A DNA stretch of 6,682 nt from Candidatus Segetimicrobium genomatis (GCA_005882445.1 VBAN01000296.1:1-6682), one strand, 5' to 3'; shown: positions 1 to 6,438, numbered from the stretch's first letter. Notes: generated by a model not told the origin, from the letters alone. Numbers and translations are program-made.

Positions 1-527
1 AGGTGTTCGACGGGACGATCGATTGCATCGCCTCCGATCACTCCCCCTGCCCCCCGGAGGAGAAGGCGCGCGGCGGCGGAGATATCTGGGCGGCGTGGGG
101 TGGGATCACCGGCGTGCAGACGCTGCTGCCGCTCATTCTCTGGGAGGGCGTGCGCCGGCGCGGCCTTCCGCTCGAGCGGCTGGTGGCGCTCACGTCCACG
201 AACGCGGCCCGGATCTTCGGGCTCTACCCGCGGAAGGGCGGCCTGATGCCGGGGTCCGATGCCGACGTGGTGATCGTCGATCCCAACCGGGAGTGGACGA
301 TCTCCGCCGACCGGCTGCTGTACCGTCATCGCCAGACCCCGTACCTCGGGTGGCGGATCACGGGGTGGGTGGACCGGGTGCTGGTGCGGGGCCGCACGGT
401 GTTCGCGGACGGGGAGGTCGTGGCGTCTCCGGGGTACGGCCGGCTGATCCGCGGGCCCGGTCATGCGGAACCGATCACGCCCTCCACCGGGGCGCCATCC
501 GGTGGCCGGCGCAGGGAGGCATCGTGA
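1..527 (+). CDS. allB: Allantoinase, C-terminal part (5' end outside window)
   Basis: This is a zinc-dependent cyclic amidohydrolase that opens the hydantoin ring of allantoin to allantoate in cytoplasmic purine degradation. The reading frame is already open at base 3, so the gene begins upstream; the GTG at base 3 is an internal valine. About 174 residues remain of a family that is usually near 450. The segment IDCIASDHSPC (residues about 6-16) carries the metal-binding Asp-His region of the dihydroorotase/allantoinase family. It is followed by GDIWAAWGGITGVQ, TSTNAARIFGL, a PGSDADVVIVDP strand typical of the C-terminal beta-sandwich, and YRHRQTPYLGWRITGWV. DHSPC, GD(I)xxAWGGI and YRHxxxPYxG point to allantoinase rather than dihydroorotase, hydantoinase or dihydropyrimidinase. 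The last 20 or so residues are Pro/Gly/Arg-rich and probably unstructured. Its TGA overlaps the GTG of the next gene. I see no other purine-catabolism gene in the window, so the pathway context must lie to the left. Confidence 0.9.
   Translation, partial: VFDGTIDCIASDHSPCPPEEKARGGGDIWAAWGGITGVQTLLPLILWEGVRRRGLPLERLVALTSTNAARIFGLYPRKGGLMPGSDADVVIVDPNREWTISADRLLYRHRQTPYLGWRITGWVDRVLVRGRTVFADGEVVASPGYGRLIRGPGHAEPITPSTGAPSGGRRREAS
513..519 (+). promoter_or_regulatory. Ribosome binding site for the lhr GTG start
   Basis: AGGGAGG lies four bases before the GTG at 524, inside the last codons of the allantoinase gene. The spacing is short but the match to the anti-Shine-Dalgarno sequence is strong. 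It supports GTG 524 as the start and translational coupling through the GTGA overlap. Confidence 0.55.
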
Positions 528-3500
528 GCGTCCTTATAAAGGAAGGAAGAGAGGAAGGGAGCCCGGACGCGCTGGCGGGGTTTCATCCGCTCGTGCGGCG
601 GTGGTTCGTCGAGCGGTTCGGGACCCCGACCACGCCGCAGCCGGCCGGATGGCGGGAGATCGCCACCGGGCGCGATGTCGTGATCGCGGCGCCGACCGGA
701 TCCGGGAAAACGCTTGCCGCCTTCCTGTGGTCGCTGAACCGCCTCGTGCTGCAGGCGGAGGCGGGGCAGCTGGCGGACCGCACCGATGTGGTGTACGTGT
801 CTCCGCTCAAGGCGCTCGGCAACGACATCGAGAAGAACCTGCATGAACCGCTGGAAGGCATTCGGAGTCTTGCCGCTTCCTCCGGCACCCCGCTGCCGGA
901 GATCCGTGCGATGGTGCGGTCGGGCGACACGCCGGCCCGCGATCGTGCCCGGATGGTGCGCCGTCCGCCGCACATTCTGATCACCACCCCCGAGTCGCTC
1001 TACATCCTGCTCACCGCCGAGAGCAGCCGCCGCCTGCTCGCCACCGCCACGACCGTGATCGTGGATGAGATCCACGCGGTCGCCGGGGACAAGCGCGGCG
1101 CGCACCTGGCGCTCTCCCTCGAACGGCTGGACGCCCTCTGCGGTCGGCGCCTGCAGCGCATCGGCCTCAGCGCCACCCAGAAACCGATCGAGGAGATCGC
1201 GCGCCTGCTGGTCGGGACGCGTCCGCAGTCCGGCGGCGCACCGCCGTGCGCCATCGTAGACGTCGGACACCGGCGGGCGCTGGACCTGCGCATCGAAGTG
1301 GTGGACCAGGAGCTCGGGCCGATCACGACCCATGGGCTGTGGGAAGAGGTCTACGACCGGGTCGTCGCCCATGTCCGCGAGCACCGCACGACGCTCGTGT
1401 TCGTGAACACCCGGCGCCAGGTGGAGCGCGTTGCCCACGCGCTCACCGCCCGGCTCGGCGAGGGCCGCGTGGCCGCGCACCACGGCAGCCTCAGCCGGCC
1501 GGTCCGCCTCGCCGCCGAGCAGCGGCTCAAGTCCGGCGAGGTGCCGGTGGTGGTGGCGACCGCTTCGCTGGAACTCGGGATCGATATCGGCCACGTGGAC
1601 CTGGTCTGCCACATCGGCGCGCCCCGCGCGCTCGCGACCCTGCTCCAGCGGGTCGGACGCTCCGGACACTGGCGGGGAGCGACGCCCAAGGGCATCCTCT
1701 TCCCGCTGACGCGGGACGACCTGCTGCAGTGCGCCGCGGCGGTGCGGGCCGTCCGGGCCGGAGACCTCGACCGGACCCGGCAGCCGGTCAAGCCGCTGGA
1801 CGTGATGGCGCAGCAGATGGTCGCCGCGGTGGCGGCCGCCGAGATGGGAGAAGAGGACCTGTGGTACCTGGTGCGGCGCGCCTGGCCCTACCGGGAACTG
1901 CGGCGCGATGAGTTCGATGGGGTGCTGGAGATCCTGTGCGAGGGCATCGCGGACCGGCGGGGGCGCCGCGGGGCCTTCCTGCACCGGGACCGCGTGCACC
2001 GGCGGCTGCGGGCCCGGCGGGGGGCGCGCCTCGCCGCGATCACGTCGGGGGGCGCCATTCCCGACACGGGCGACTACGATGTCATCGAGGAAGCCACCGG
2101 GACCTTCGTCGGCCGGCTCAACGAGGACTTTGCCATCGAGAGCCAGCGGGACGACATCTTTCTGCTCGGCAACATGTCATGGCGGATCCGGCATATCGGC
2201 TCGGGCCGGGTCCTCGTCGAGTACGCGCACGGGCTCCCGCCCAGCTCGCCCTTCTGGCTGGGCGAGGCCCCGGCCCGCACCCCTGAGCTCTCGCAGGCCG
2301 TCTCGGATCTGCGTGCGGCGGTCGCGGAGCGGCTCGCCTCCCCCGGGGCGGATGGGGAGTCCGCCGTCCGGTGGCTCGCGGAGGAGACCGGCCTGGACGA
2401 GGGTGGGGCCCGGCAGGCCGCCGCCTACCTCGCGGCTGCGCAGGCGGCGCTCGGGGTGGTGCCGACCCAGCGGACGGTGATCGCGGAGCGGTTTTTCGAT
2501 GAGAGCGGCGGGATGCAGCTCGTGCTCCATGCGCCCTTTGGGGGGCGGATCACGCGGGCCTGGGGCCTGGCGCTCCGCAAGCGGTTCTGTCTCACCTTCG
2601 ATTTCGAGCTCCAGGCGGCCGCGACCGACGACGGGCTCGTCCTGTCCCTCGGGGAGCAGCATTCGTTCCCGCTCGAGAACGTGTTCGGCATGGTGCGCCA
2701 GCAGACGCTCGAGGCCGATCTCGTGCAGGCGCTGCTGGCCGTCCCGATGTTCGGCAACCGTTGGCGGTGGAACGTCACGCGCGCGCTCGCGGTGCTGCGG
2801 CAGCAGGGGGGGCGCCGGGTGCCGATCGCGCTCATCCGGATGCGGGCCGAAGACCTGCTGGCCGCGGTGTTTCCGGAGCAGGTGGCCTGCGGGGACAACC
2901 ACGCGGGCCCGATCACGGTGCCGGACCATCCGCTGGTGACCGAGACCATTCAGAACTGCCTGCGGGAGGCCATGGACGTGGACGGCCTGCGGGATGTGCT
3001 GGATGCGATCGACCGCGGCGAGATCCGGACGATCGCGGTGGAGACGTCGGCGCCCTCGCCGATGTCGCACGAGATCCTCAACGCCAATCCCTACGCGTTC
3101 CTGGACGACGCGCCGCTGGAAGAGCGGCGGGCGCGCGCGGTCTCGCTGCGGCGCACCGACCCCGAACTGGCGCGGACGCTCGGCGCGCTCGATGCGGAGG
3201 CGCTGGCCGAGGTGCGGGCGCAGGCCTGGCCCGATCTCCGCACCCCCGACGAGCTCCACGACCTGCTGCTCACGTTGGGCGTGCTGCCGGTGGGCGATGC
3301 CGGTCAGTGGTCGGAGATGGCCGCGTCCCTCGTGGCGGATCGGCGGGCGACGGTGGCCGCGTGGTCCCCGGAAGGCCGCGAGGTCTCCGCCTATATCGCC
3401 GCCGAGCGCCTTCCCTGGCTGCGGGCGCTGCGCCCGGACGCGGGCATCACGCCCGCGCTTGCCGTGCCCGGCGGCGTCGAGGAGGGTATCGGCGAGGAGG

Positions 3501-3649
3501 CCGCCGCGAGGCGCGTGGTGCAGGGTTGGATGGAGTGTCTCGGGCCGGTCACCGCCTTCGGCCTGTCCGCGCGCCTCGGGTTGCCCCTCGAGGTCATCGA
3601 CGGCGCGCTCGCAGCTCTGGAGCATACCGGCGCGGTCCTGACCGGCTGA
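524..3649 (+). CDS. lhr: Lhr-type large ATP-dependent DNA helicase, N-terminal 1041 residues, ended early by a frame break
   Basis: Lhr is a superfamily 2, 3'-to-5' DNA/RNA-DNA helicase linked to DNA repair. The GTG at 524 is chosen because it overlaps the upstream stop, has an SD, and places the conserved FHPLVRRWF at residues 20-28. Visible motifs are the Q-motif region TPTTPQ (34-39), Walker A APTGSGKT (56-63), SPLKAL (93-98), TTPESL (154-159), Walker B box DEIH (181-184), SAT (216-218), LVFVNTRRQVE (291-301), TASLELGIDIGHVDLV (346-361) and motif VI QRVGRSGH (375-382). Then come the Lhr-specific winged-helix and bridging regions: GAIPDTGDY (510-518), the NEDFAIES and GEAPART segments, and NPYAFLDDAPLEERRARA (from 855), which marks the end of the Lhr core. 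The frame then enters the C-terminal half and stops at TGA 3647-3649, just after LEHTGAVLTG. Intact Lhr proteins are about 1500 residues; the remainder lies in the -1 frame from 3646. The ATPase core is complete, so a core-only helicase could still work. Lhr identity is very secure; whether the gene is whole in the organism is not. Confidence 0.93.
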   Translation: MSVLIKEGREEGSPDALAGFHPLVRRWFVERFGTPTTPQPAGWREIATGRDVVIAAPTGSGKTLAAFLWSLNRLVLQAEAGQLADRTDVVYVSPLKALGNDIEKNLHEPLEGIRSLAASSGTPLPEIRAMVRSGDTPARDRARMVRRPPHILITTPESLYILLTAESSRRLLATATTVIVDEIHAVAGDKRGAHLALSLERLDALCGRRLQRIGLSATQKPIEEIARLLVGTRPQSGGAPPCAIVDVGHRRALDLRIEVVDQELGPITTHGLWEEVYDRVVAHVREHRTTLVFVNTRRQVERVAHALTARLGEGRVAAHHGSLSRPVRLAAEQRLKSGEVPVVVATASLELGIDIGHVDLVCHIGAPRALATLLQRVGRSGHWRGATPKGILFPLTRDDLLQCAAAVRAVRAGDLDRTRQPVKPLDVMAQQMVAAVAAAEMGEEDLWYLVRRAWPYRELRRDEFDGVLEILCEGIADRRGRRGAFLHRDRVHRRLRARRGARLAAITSGGAIPDTGDYDVIEEATGTFVGRLNEDFAIESQRDDIFLLGNMSWRIRHIGSGRVLVEYAHGLPPSSPFWLGEAPARTPELSQAVSDLRAAVAERLASPGADGESAVRWLAEETGLDEGGARQAAAYLAAAQAALGVVPTQRTVIAERFFDESGGMQLVLHAPFGGRITRAWGLALRKRFCLTFDFELQAAATDDGLVLSLGEQHSFPLENVFGMVRQQTLEADLVQALLAVPMFGNRWRWNVTRALAVLRQQGGRRVPIALIRMRAEDLLAAVFPEQVACGDNHAGPITVPDHPLVTETIQNCLREAMDVDGLRDVLDAIDRGEIRTIAVETSAPSPMSHEILNANPYAFLDDAPLEERRARAVSLRRTDPELARTLGALDAEALAEVRAQAWPDLRTPDELHDLLLTLGVLPVGDAGQWSEMAASLVADRRATVAAWSPEGREVSAYIAAERLPWLRALRPDAGITPALAVPGGVEEGIGEEAAARRVVQGWMECLGPVTAFGLSARLGLPLEVIDGALAALEHTGAVLTG

Positions 3650-3650
3650 C
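3638..3650 (+). other. Frame break inside lhr with apparent loss of a conserved linker
   Basis: Upstream, the frame with codons at 3644 and 3647 reads GAVLTG then TGA. Downstream, the frame with a codon at 3646 reads LTLGRLRREIEPV. In Lhr proteins a segment of some 20-30 residues, with a conserved Trp-Cys...Arg-Arg-Leu-Leu-Ala-Arg-Ile-His stretch, normally stands between these two blocks. I cannot find it in any forward frame near the junction. The frames differ by -1, which fits a deletion of 3n+1 bases. CTGAC occurs at 3638-3642 and again at 3646-3650, so a short direct repeat sits at the junction and could reflect microhomology or chance. The missing segment is judged from memory of the family, not from an alignment. 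Confidence 0.7.
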
Positions 3651-4776
3651 GCTGGGCAGGCTGCGCCGGGAGATCGAGCCGGTGCCCCCAGCCGGCTTCA
3701 TGCGGTTTCTTTTTAGGTGGCAGCACCTTCAGACCGGAACCCAGCTTCACGGCCGGGCCGGGCTCGCCGAGGTGATTTCGCAGCTCCAGGGACTGGAGCT
3801 TCCAGCGCCGGCCTGGGAGGAACAGGTGCTGCCCGGGCGGGTGCGATCGTATCACCCGGACGATCTCGAGCACCTGTGCCTGTCGGGACAGGTCGCCTGG
3901 GGCCGGCTGCACGCGGGTCGAGAAGAGCCGGACGCCCTTCGCCCGGAGCCCCGCCGGCGCCGCCAGACGCTCACGCGTCAGGCCCCGCTTGCCTTCGTGC
4001 TGCGCGAGGATCTGCCCGCCTTCGTCGAGCCGCGGGGGCAGGACGTCGCTCGGGACCTCGGGCGGGTGGCCGCGGATGTGTACTCGATGCTGGAGCGGCG
4101 GGGCGCCTCCTTCTTGACCGAGATCACGAGAGCCCTCCGGCTGCTGCCGGTCCAGGCGGAGGCCGCGTTGTGGGAACTGGTGGCGCGGGGCCTGGTGACC
4201 GGAGACGGTGTGGCGGGGCTGCGGTTTCTGCTCCGGCGGGAGCGCGGGGGGAGGCGTCGGTGGCGCGCCGGCCGCGGAACGATTCTCGCGCATGCGGGGC
4301 CTGCCGTGTTGCCGGCCGGCCGGTGGTCCCTGTGGCGGATCGAGGCATCGGAATCGCCTGCCGCTGAGAAGCGGCTGGAGGTGATCGCCCGCCAGTTCCT
4401 GCGACGCTATGGGGTGGTCTTTCGCGAGGTGCTGGCCAGGGAGGCTCAGCCTCCCCCGTGGCGGACGCTGCTCGCGATCTACCGGCGGTGGGAAGCCTCG
4501 GGCGAGATCCGCGGCGGCCGCTTTGTCGACGGCGTGGTCGGCGAGCAGTACGCGCTCCCGGAGGCGGTGGAAGCGCTGCGGGCGGTGCGGCGGCAGGAGC
4601 CGGCAGGGGAGACCGTGCTCGTCCCGGCGGCCGATCCCCTCAACCTTGCCGGCATCCTCACGCCGGGCTCACGGGTCCCCGCGACCTCGGGTCACCTGAT
4701 CGTCTACCGCGACGGCCTGCCGGTGGCCTCGGGGCCCCTCGGGGCGGTGCGGAGTCATCTCCAGCCGGTGGCCTAA
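3646..4776 (+). CDS. lhr: Lhr C-terminal domain, out of frame with the helicase part (broken gene or separate product)
   Basis: These 376 residues are the rest of the Lhr C-terminal domain, a winged-helix and beta-barrel assembly related to the AlkZ/HTH_42 DNA glycosylase fold. In E. coli Lhr this domain has been reported to have uracil-DNA glycosylase activity. Recognisable segments are LTLGRLRREIEPV (3646 onward), GFMRFLFRWQHL, the VISQLQGLELPAPAWEEQVLP region, YHPDDLEHLCLSGQVAWGRL and GRWSLWRIE. Next come VIARQFLRRYGVVFREVLARE, YRRWEASGEIRGGRFVDGVVGEQYALPEAV and the terminal PAADPLNLAGILTPG block ending in LIVYRDGLPVAS. It stops at TAA 4774-4776. There is no start codon at 3646; the coordinates mark where homology resumes. 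If made separately, GTG 3682 (GGGAG at 3668-3672, nine bases upstream) or ATG 3700 could start it. That SD sits in conserved codons and may be coincidental. The conservation right to the end suggests a recent lesion or a sequence error rather than long decay. Confidence 0.85.
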   Translation: MTLGRLRREIEPVPPAGFMRFLFRWQHLQTGTQLHGRAGLAEVISQLQGLELPAPAWEEQVLPGRVRSYHPDDLEHLCLSGQVAWGRLHAGREEPDALRPEPRRRRQTLTRQAPLAFVLREDLPAFVEPRGQDVARDLGRVAADVYSMLERRGASFLTEITRALRLLPVQAEAALWELVARGLVTGDGVAGLRFLLRRERGGRRRWRAGRGTILAHAGPAVLPAGRWSLWRIEASESPAAEKRLEVIARQFLRRYGVVFREVLAREAQPPPWRTLLAIYRRWEASGEIRGGRFVDGVVGEQYALPEAVEALRAVRRQEPAGETVLVPAADPLNLAGILTPGSRVPATSGHLIVYRDGLPVASGPLGAVRSHLQPVA

Positions 4777-4783
4777 GCGCGCG

Positions 4784-5302
4784 CTACCCCGGCTCGGCCA
4801 GCAGTTTCACGATTGTCCGTTCCGTGGTGTCGTACTCGCCCTCGCCGACGTGCGTGTACCGGATGGCGCCCTTTTTGTCGATCAGGTAGAGCGCCGGCCA
4901 GTAGATGTTCTTGTAGGCGTTCCAGATCTTGAAGTCGTTGTCCATCACGACAGGGTACCTGATGCCCTCGCGCGCGATGGCGTTTTTCACGTACTCCACC
5001 GAGTGCTCGTGCGCAAACTCGGGGGAGTGGACCCCGACGATCACGAGCCCCTGGCTCCGGTACCTGGTGTCCCACCGCTTGACGTAGGGAAGCGTGTTGA
5101 TGCAGTTGATGCACCCGCCGGTCCACATGTCCACCGCGACGACCTTCCCGCGAAGGCCGGCGAGGATGAGGGGCGCGTCGGTGTTGAACCAGGGGCCGCC
5201 CCCGGCGAATTCGGGCGCGTTCGAAGCGCTGCCGGCGCCTCCGGGCAGCGCGGCCAATCCCACCGCGGCGAGCAGCAGCAACGTGCCGGACAGCGAGCGC
5301 AT
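4784..5302 (-). CDS. Exported DipZ/TlpA-like thioredoxin-fold protein with CINC active site
   Basis: This is a 172-residue periplasmic or membrane-anchored thiol-disulfide protein of the TlpA-like, DipZ-like type, expected to pass electrons from a CcdA/DsbD-type transporter to oxidised extracytoplasmic proteins. The start ATG (5302-5300) is preceded by an SD and opens a short signal peptide: Arg2, a Leu/Ala core at about 7-20, and a small-residue cleavage region near 23-28 (GAGSAS). The active site is WTGGCINC, with Cys64 and Cys67. Other family features are LRGKVVAVDMW (50-60), LVIVGVHSPEFAHE (86-99), GIRYPVVMDNDFKIWNAY (113-130), YWPALYLID with the expected cis-Pro at 136, and HVGEGEYDTTE (151-161). 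It resembles the C-terminal domain of mycobacterial DipZ, though the usual WTYxCINC is WTGGCINC here. An in-frame ATG at 5332 would add ten residues but has no good SD. The gene converges on lhr with 7 bases between stops. A ccdA-type gene on the same strand ends about 1.1 kb upstream. Confidence 0.9.
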   Translation of the reverse strand: MRSLSGTLLLLAAVGLAALPGGAGSASNAPEFAGGGPWFNTDAPLILAGLRGKVVAVDMWTGGCINCINTLPYVKRWDTRYRSQGLVIVGVHSPEFAHEHSVEYVKNAIAREGIRYPVVMDNDFKIWNAYKNIYWPALYLIDKKGAIRYTHVGEGEYDTTERTIVKLLAEPG

Positions 5303-5306
5303 TGAG

Positions 5307-5318
5307 CCACCACCCTTT
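5307..5318 (-). promoter_or_regulatory. Ribosome binding site of the thioredoxin-like gene
   Basis: On the minus strand AAAGGGTGGTGG precedes ATG 5302. The GGTGG part is four bases away and the AAGGG part ten, which brackets the usual SD distance. This decides in favour of ATG 5302 over the in-frame ATG 5332, whose upstream bases have no purine-rich tract. Confidence 0.5.
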
Positions 5319-5410
5319 CCAATTTGCCCCATCGTCAGGATAGTTGTCGATTGTATAGATTTGATGATGGCGATGCCGTTCGATCTGAAACCGTACGCTG
5401 ATGTCCGCCG

Positions 5411-5497
5411 CGGAACGATTCGCGCCGTCTGGCCCGGAACGAACGCCTGTTTCTCATTCAGGTGGGGGATATTTGGCTCCACGGACCCTCCGAACGA
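5411..5497 (+). repeat. Three CGGAACGA-like octamers upstream of the thioredoxin-like gene
   Basis: CGGAACGA occurs at 5411-5418 and 5435-5442 (24 bases apart), and CCGAACGA at 5490-5497. All point the same way. They lie about 110-195 bases upstream of the minus-strand thioredoxin-like start and about 110-195 bases upstream of the PEP-CTERM start. They could be operator half-sites or chance; no protein partner is evident. Confidence 0.3.
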
Positions 5498-5516
5498 AGG
5501 ATGGATGCCTGCGCGC

Positions 5517-5547
5517 CTGCCTGCTAGCCTGAGCCTAGGCTGGGCAG
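5517..5547 (+). repeat. Imperfect hairpin containing the palindrome AGCCTAGGCT
   Basis: CTAGCCT (5524-5530) can pair with AGGCTGG (5537-5543, one G-T pair) around a six-base loop, and CTGC (5517-5520) with GCAG (5544-5547) across a small bulge. Alternatively AGCCTAGGCT (5532-5541) is a perfect ten-base palindrome, preceded by a direct copy of AGCCT. No T-run follows, so it is not a typical intrinsic terminator. It sits about 60 bases before the PEP-CTERM gene and could be a leader structure or operator. Confidence 0.4.
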
Positions 5548-5604
5548 ACTTCCCGCAGTAAGAACAGGAAGCGTGATGGTCGCCACCGCCCCGCTGGGTG
5601 ATAC

Positions 5605-6438
5605 GTGTTATGCGATGTGTCCTTCGCTTGGCTTGGGTTGTTTGGAGCCTGGGCCTCTTACTATGGTGCGTCAGCGGGCTTTTCGTCCGTCCCGCCTTCG
5701 TCGGCCGATGACTTCATCTTGAACTCGACAACGCAGATCGACAGTGCTACTGTCACCGGCCTCCTGCCACTTGGCTTTCCACTCCCGGGGATCGAAGGAG
5801 TCCGCGTCGAAATCTATCGCGTCTTTCCGCAGGATTCGACCAGTCCCCCCTCCGGGCGCGTACCCACTCGCGTGAACTCGCCTTCCGATGTCAAATTCGA
5901 TGCCCGGGACACCGCCGCCGGCAGCCTGACCTTCTCGGCCGCCGATCTCGGTGTTTTCGTCGTCTCGAACACGGTCCTCAATGGGATCCACCCGGTGCCG
6001 AACCAGCAAACTGGCGGCGAGGGCCCTGCGAGTGGTGAAGAGGTCCAACTCAATGCGCAATTCACCACCCCGCTCACGTTACCGGCTGATCACTACTTCT
6101 TCGTGCCTCAGGTGCAGCTCTCCAGCGGGGATTTCCTCTGGCTTTCGGCGCCCAGGCCGATCGTGCCGCCCGGGACGCCGTTCTCGCCCGACCTGGAGGA
6201 GTGGATCCGCAACGCGGACCTGGCCCCTGACTGGCTGCGGGTCGGCACGGATATCGTTGGGGGAACCACCTTCAATGCGACCTTCTCGCTGACAGGTGAA
6301 ACGGTGCCGGAGCCTTCCACTGTCCTGCTCATGCTGAGCGGGCTGTCGCTGCTCGCGTGGAGGGGGACGCGTGCGAGACCGCGCCCGCCCGTTAGAGGCC
6401 GGGCCGGAAGGGAAACGCCTGGAGGATCCAGGCATTGA
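5605..6438 (+). CDS. Secreted PEP-CTERM sorting-domain protein of unknown function
   Basis: The frame encodes up to 277 residues. The C-terminus has a PEP-CTERM signal: VPEPST at 234-239, a hydrophobic helix at about 240-252 (VLLMLSGLSLLAW), then arginines. Such signals are recognised by exosortase, which releases or anchors the protein at the cell surface, often in exopolysaccharide-producing Gram-negatives. The body is a beta-rich, Cys-free domain with DDFILNSTTQIDSATVTGLLP (35-55), VRVEIYRVFPQDS (66-78), PTRVNSPSDVKFD (87-99), GGEGPASGEEVQLNAQF (137-153), ADHYFFVPQVQL (161-172), SAPRPIVPPGTPF (181-193) and APDWLRVGTDIVGG (207-220). I recall similar uncharacterised PEP-CTERM proteins with this pattern but cannot assign a function. 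GTG 5605 is the only start near the 5' end of this frame, and its N-terminus lacks a basic region. A proper signal peptide starts at ATG 5610 in another frame, so a one-base indel near 5676 is suspected. The tail after the helix is 25 residues, unusually long, and its last 16 codons, stop included, overlap the ccdA 3' end on the other strand. No exosortase gene is in the window. Confidence 0.85.
   Translation: MLCDVSFAWLGLFGAWASYYGASAGFSSVPPSSADDFILNSTTQIDSATVTGLLPLGFPLPGIEGVRVEIYRVFPQDSTSPPSGRVPTRVNSPSDVKFDARDTAAGSLTFSAADLGVFVVSNTVLNGIHPVPNQQTGGEGPASGEEVQLNAQFTTPLTLPADHYFFVPQVQLSSGDFLWLSAPRPIVPPGTPFSPDLEEWIRNADLAPDWLRVGTDIVGGTTFNATFSLTGETVPEPSTVLLMLSGLSLLAWRGTRARPRPPVRGRAGRETPGGSRH
5610..5711 (+). 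other. Short out-of-frame ORF encoding a classical signal peptide, probable true N-terminus of the PEP-CTERM protein
   Basis: ATG 5610 opens a 33-codon frame ending at TGA 5709-5711. It begins MRCVLRLAW and runs through a Leu/Val/Trp-rich core (LGLLLW) to CVSG, with Arg2 and Arg6 before the core, as in a Sec signal peptide. TGGGTGAT at 5595-5602 could serve as a weak SD, about seven to nine bases upstream. Removing one base at the GGG of 5676-5678 joins CVSG directly to FSSVPPSSADDF of the PEP-CTERM frame. This is inferred from hydrophobicity and frame geometry only. Confidence 0.45.

Larger units (their letters stand above)
5303..5604. other. Low-GC divergent intergenic region
   Basis: About 300 bases lie between the divergent thioredoxin-like and PEP-CTERM genes. 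The 60 bases at 5341-5400 are about 45% GC by hand count, against about 77% in a comparable stretch of lhr, as expected for promoter DNA. A minus-strand TATACAAT (5348-5355) and TATCCT (5336-5341) resemble -10 boxes, but I could not pair either with a good -35, so no promoter is called. The region also holds three near-identical CGGAACGA octamers and an imperfect hairpin, listed separately. Open frames that cross it on both strands have no recognisable protein and are poorly supported. Confidence 0.6.

Noticed and set aside
461..1999. Long minus-strand open frame of 512 codons opposite lhr, and a similar one at 2177-3625
   Set aside because: High-GC coding DNA leaves long antisense frames open. 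The translations are Arg/Pro/Gly/His-rich with no recognisable family, while the plus strand encodes clear Lhr motifs over the same bases.
2761..3645. Upstream extension of the Lhr C-terminal frame to GTG 2761
   Set aside because: The Arg/Ala/Gly-rich translation before 3646 overlaps well-conserved Lhr sequence in the other frame and has no homology of its own, so it is a shadow.
3630..3660. Programmed -1 ribosomal frameshift in lhr
   Set aside because: No X XXY YYZ slippery heptamer is present, and the apparent loss of a conserved linker is not explained by slippage.
4776..4785. AGCGCGCGCT palindrome between the convergent lhr and thioredoxin-like stops as a terminator
   Set aside because: It has no loop and no T-run on either strand; it is a simple GC alternation spanning the two stop codons.
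5303..5482. N-terminal extension of the thioredoxin-like protein to an upstream ATG at 5482
   Set aside because: It would bury the signal peptide behind 60 unrelated residues and run through low-GC promoter-like DNA; ATG 5302 has the SD and the signal peptide.
5364..5561. Plus-strand 65-codon open frame in the intergenic gap
   Set aside because: It has no SD, no recognisable protein features, and lies in the divergent promoter region.
5576..5719. ATG 5576 with AGGA six bases upstream as the start of the PEP-CTERM gene
   Set aside because: It is in a third frame, its translation is not hydrophobic, and it ends at a stop near 5720 before the PEP-CTERM body.
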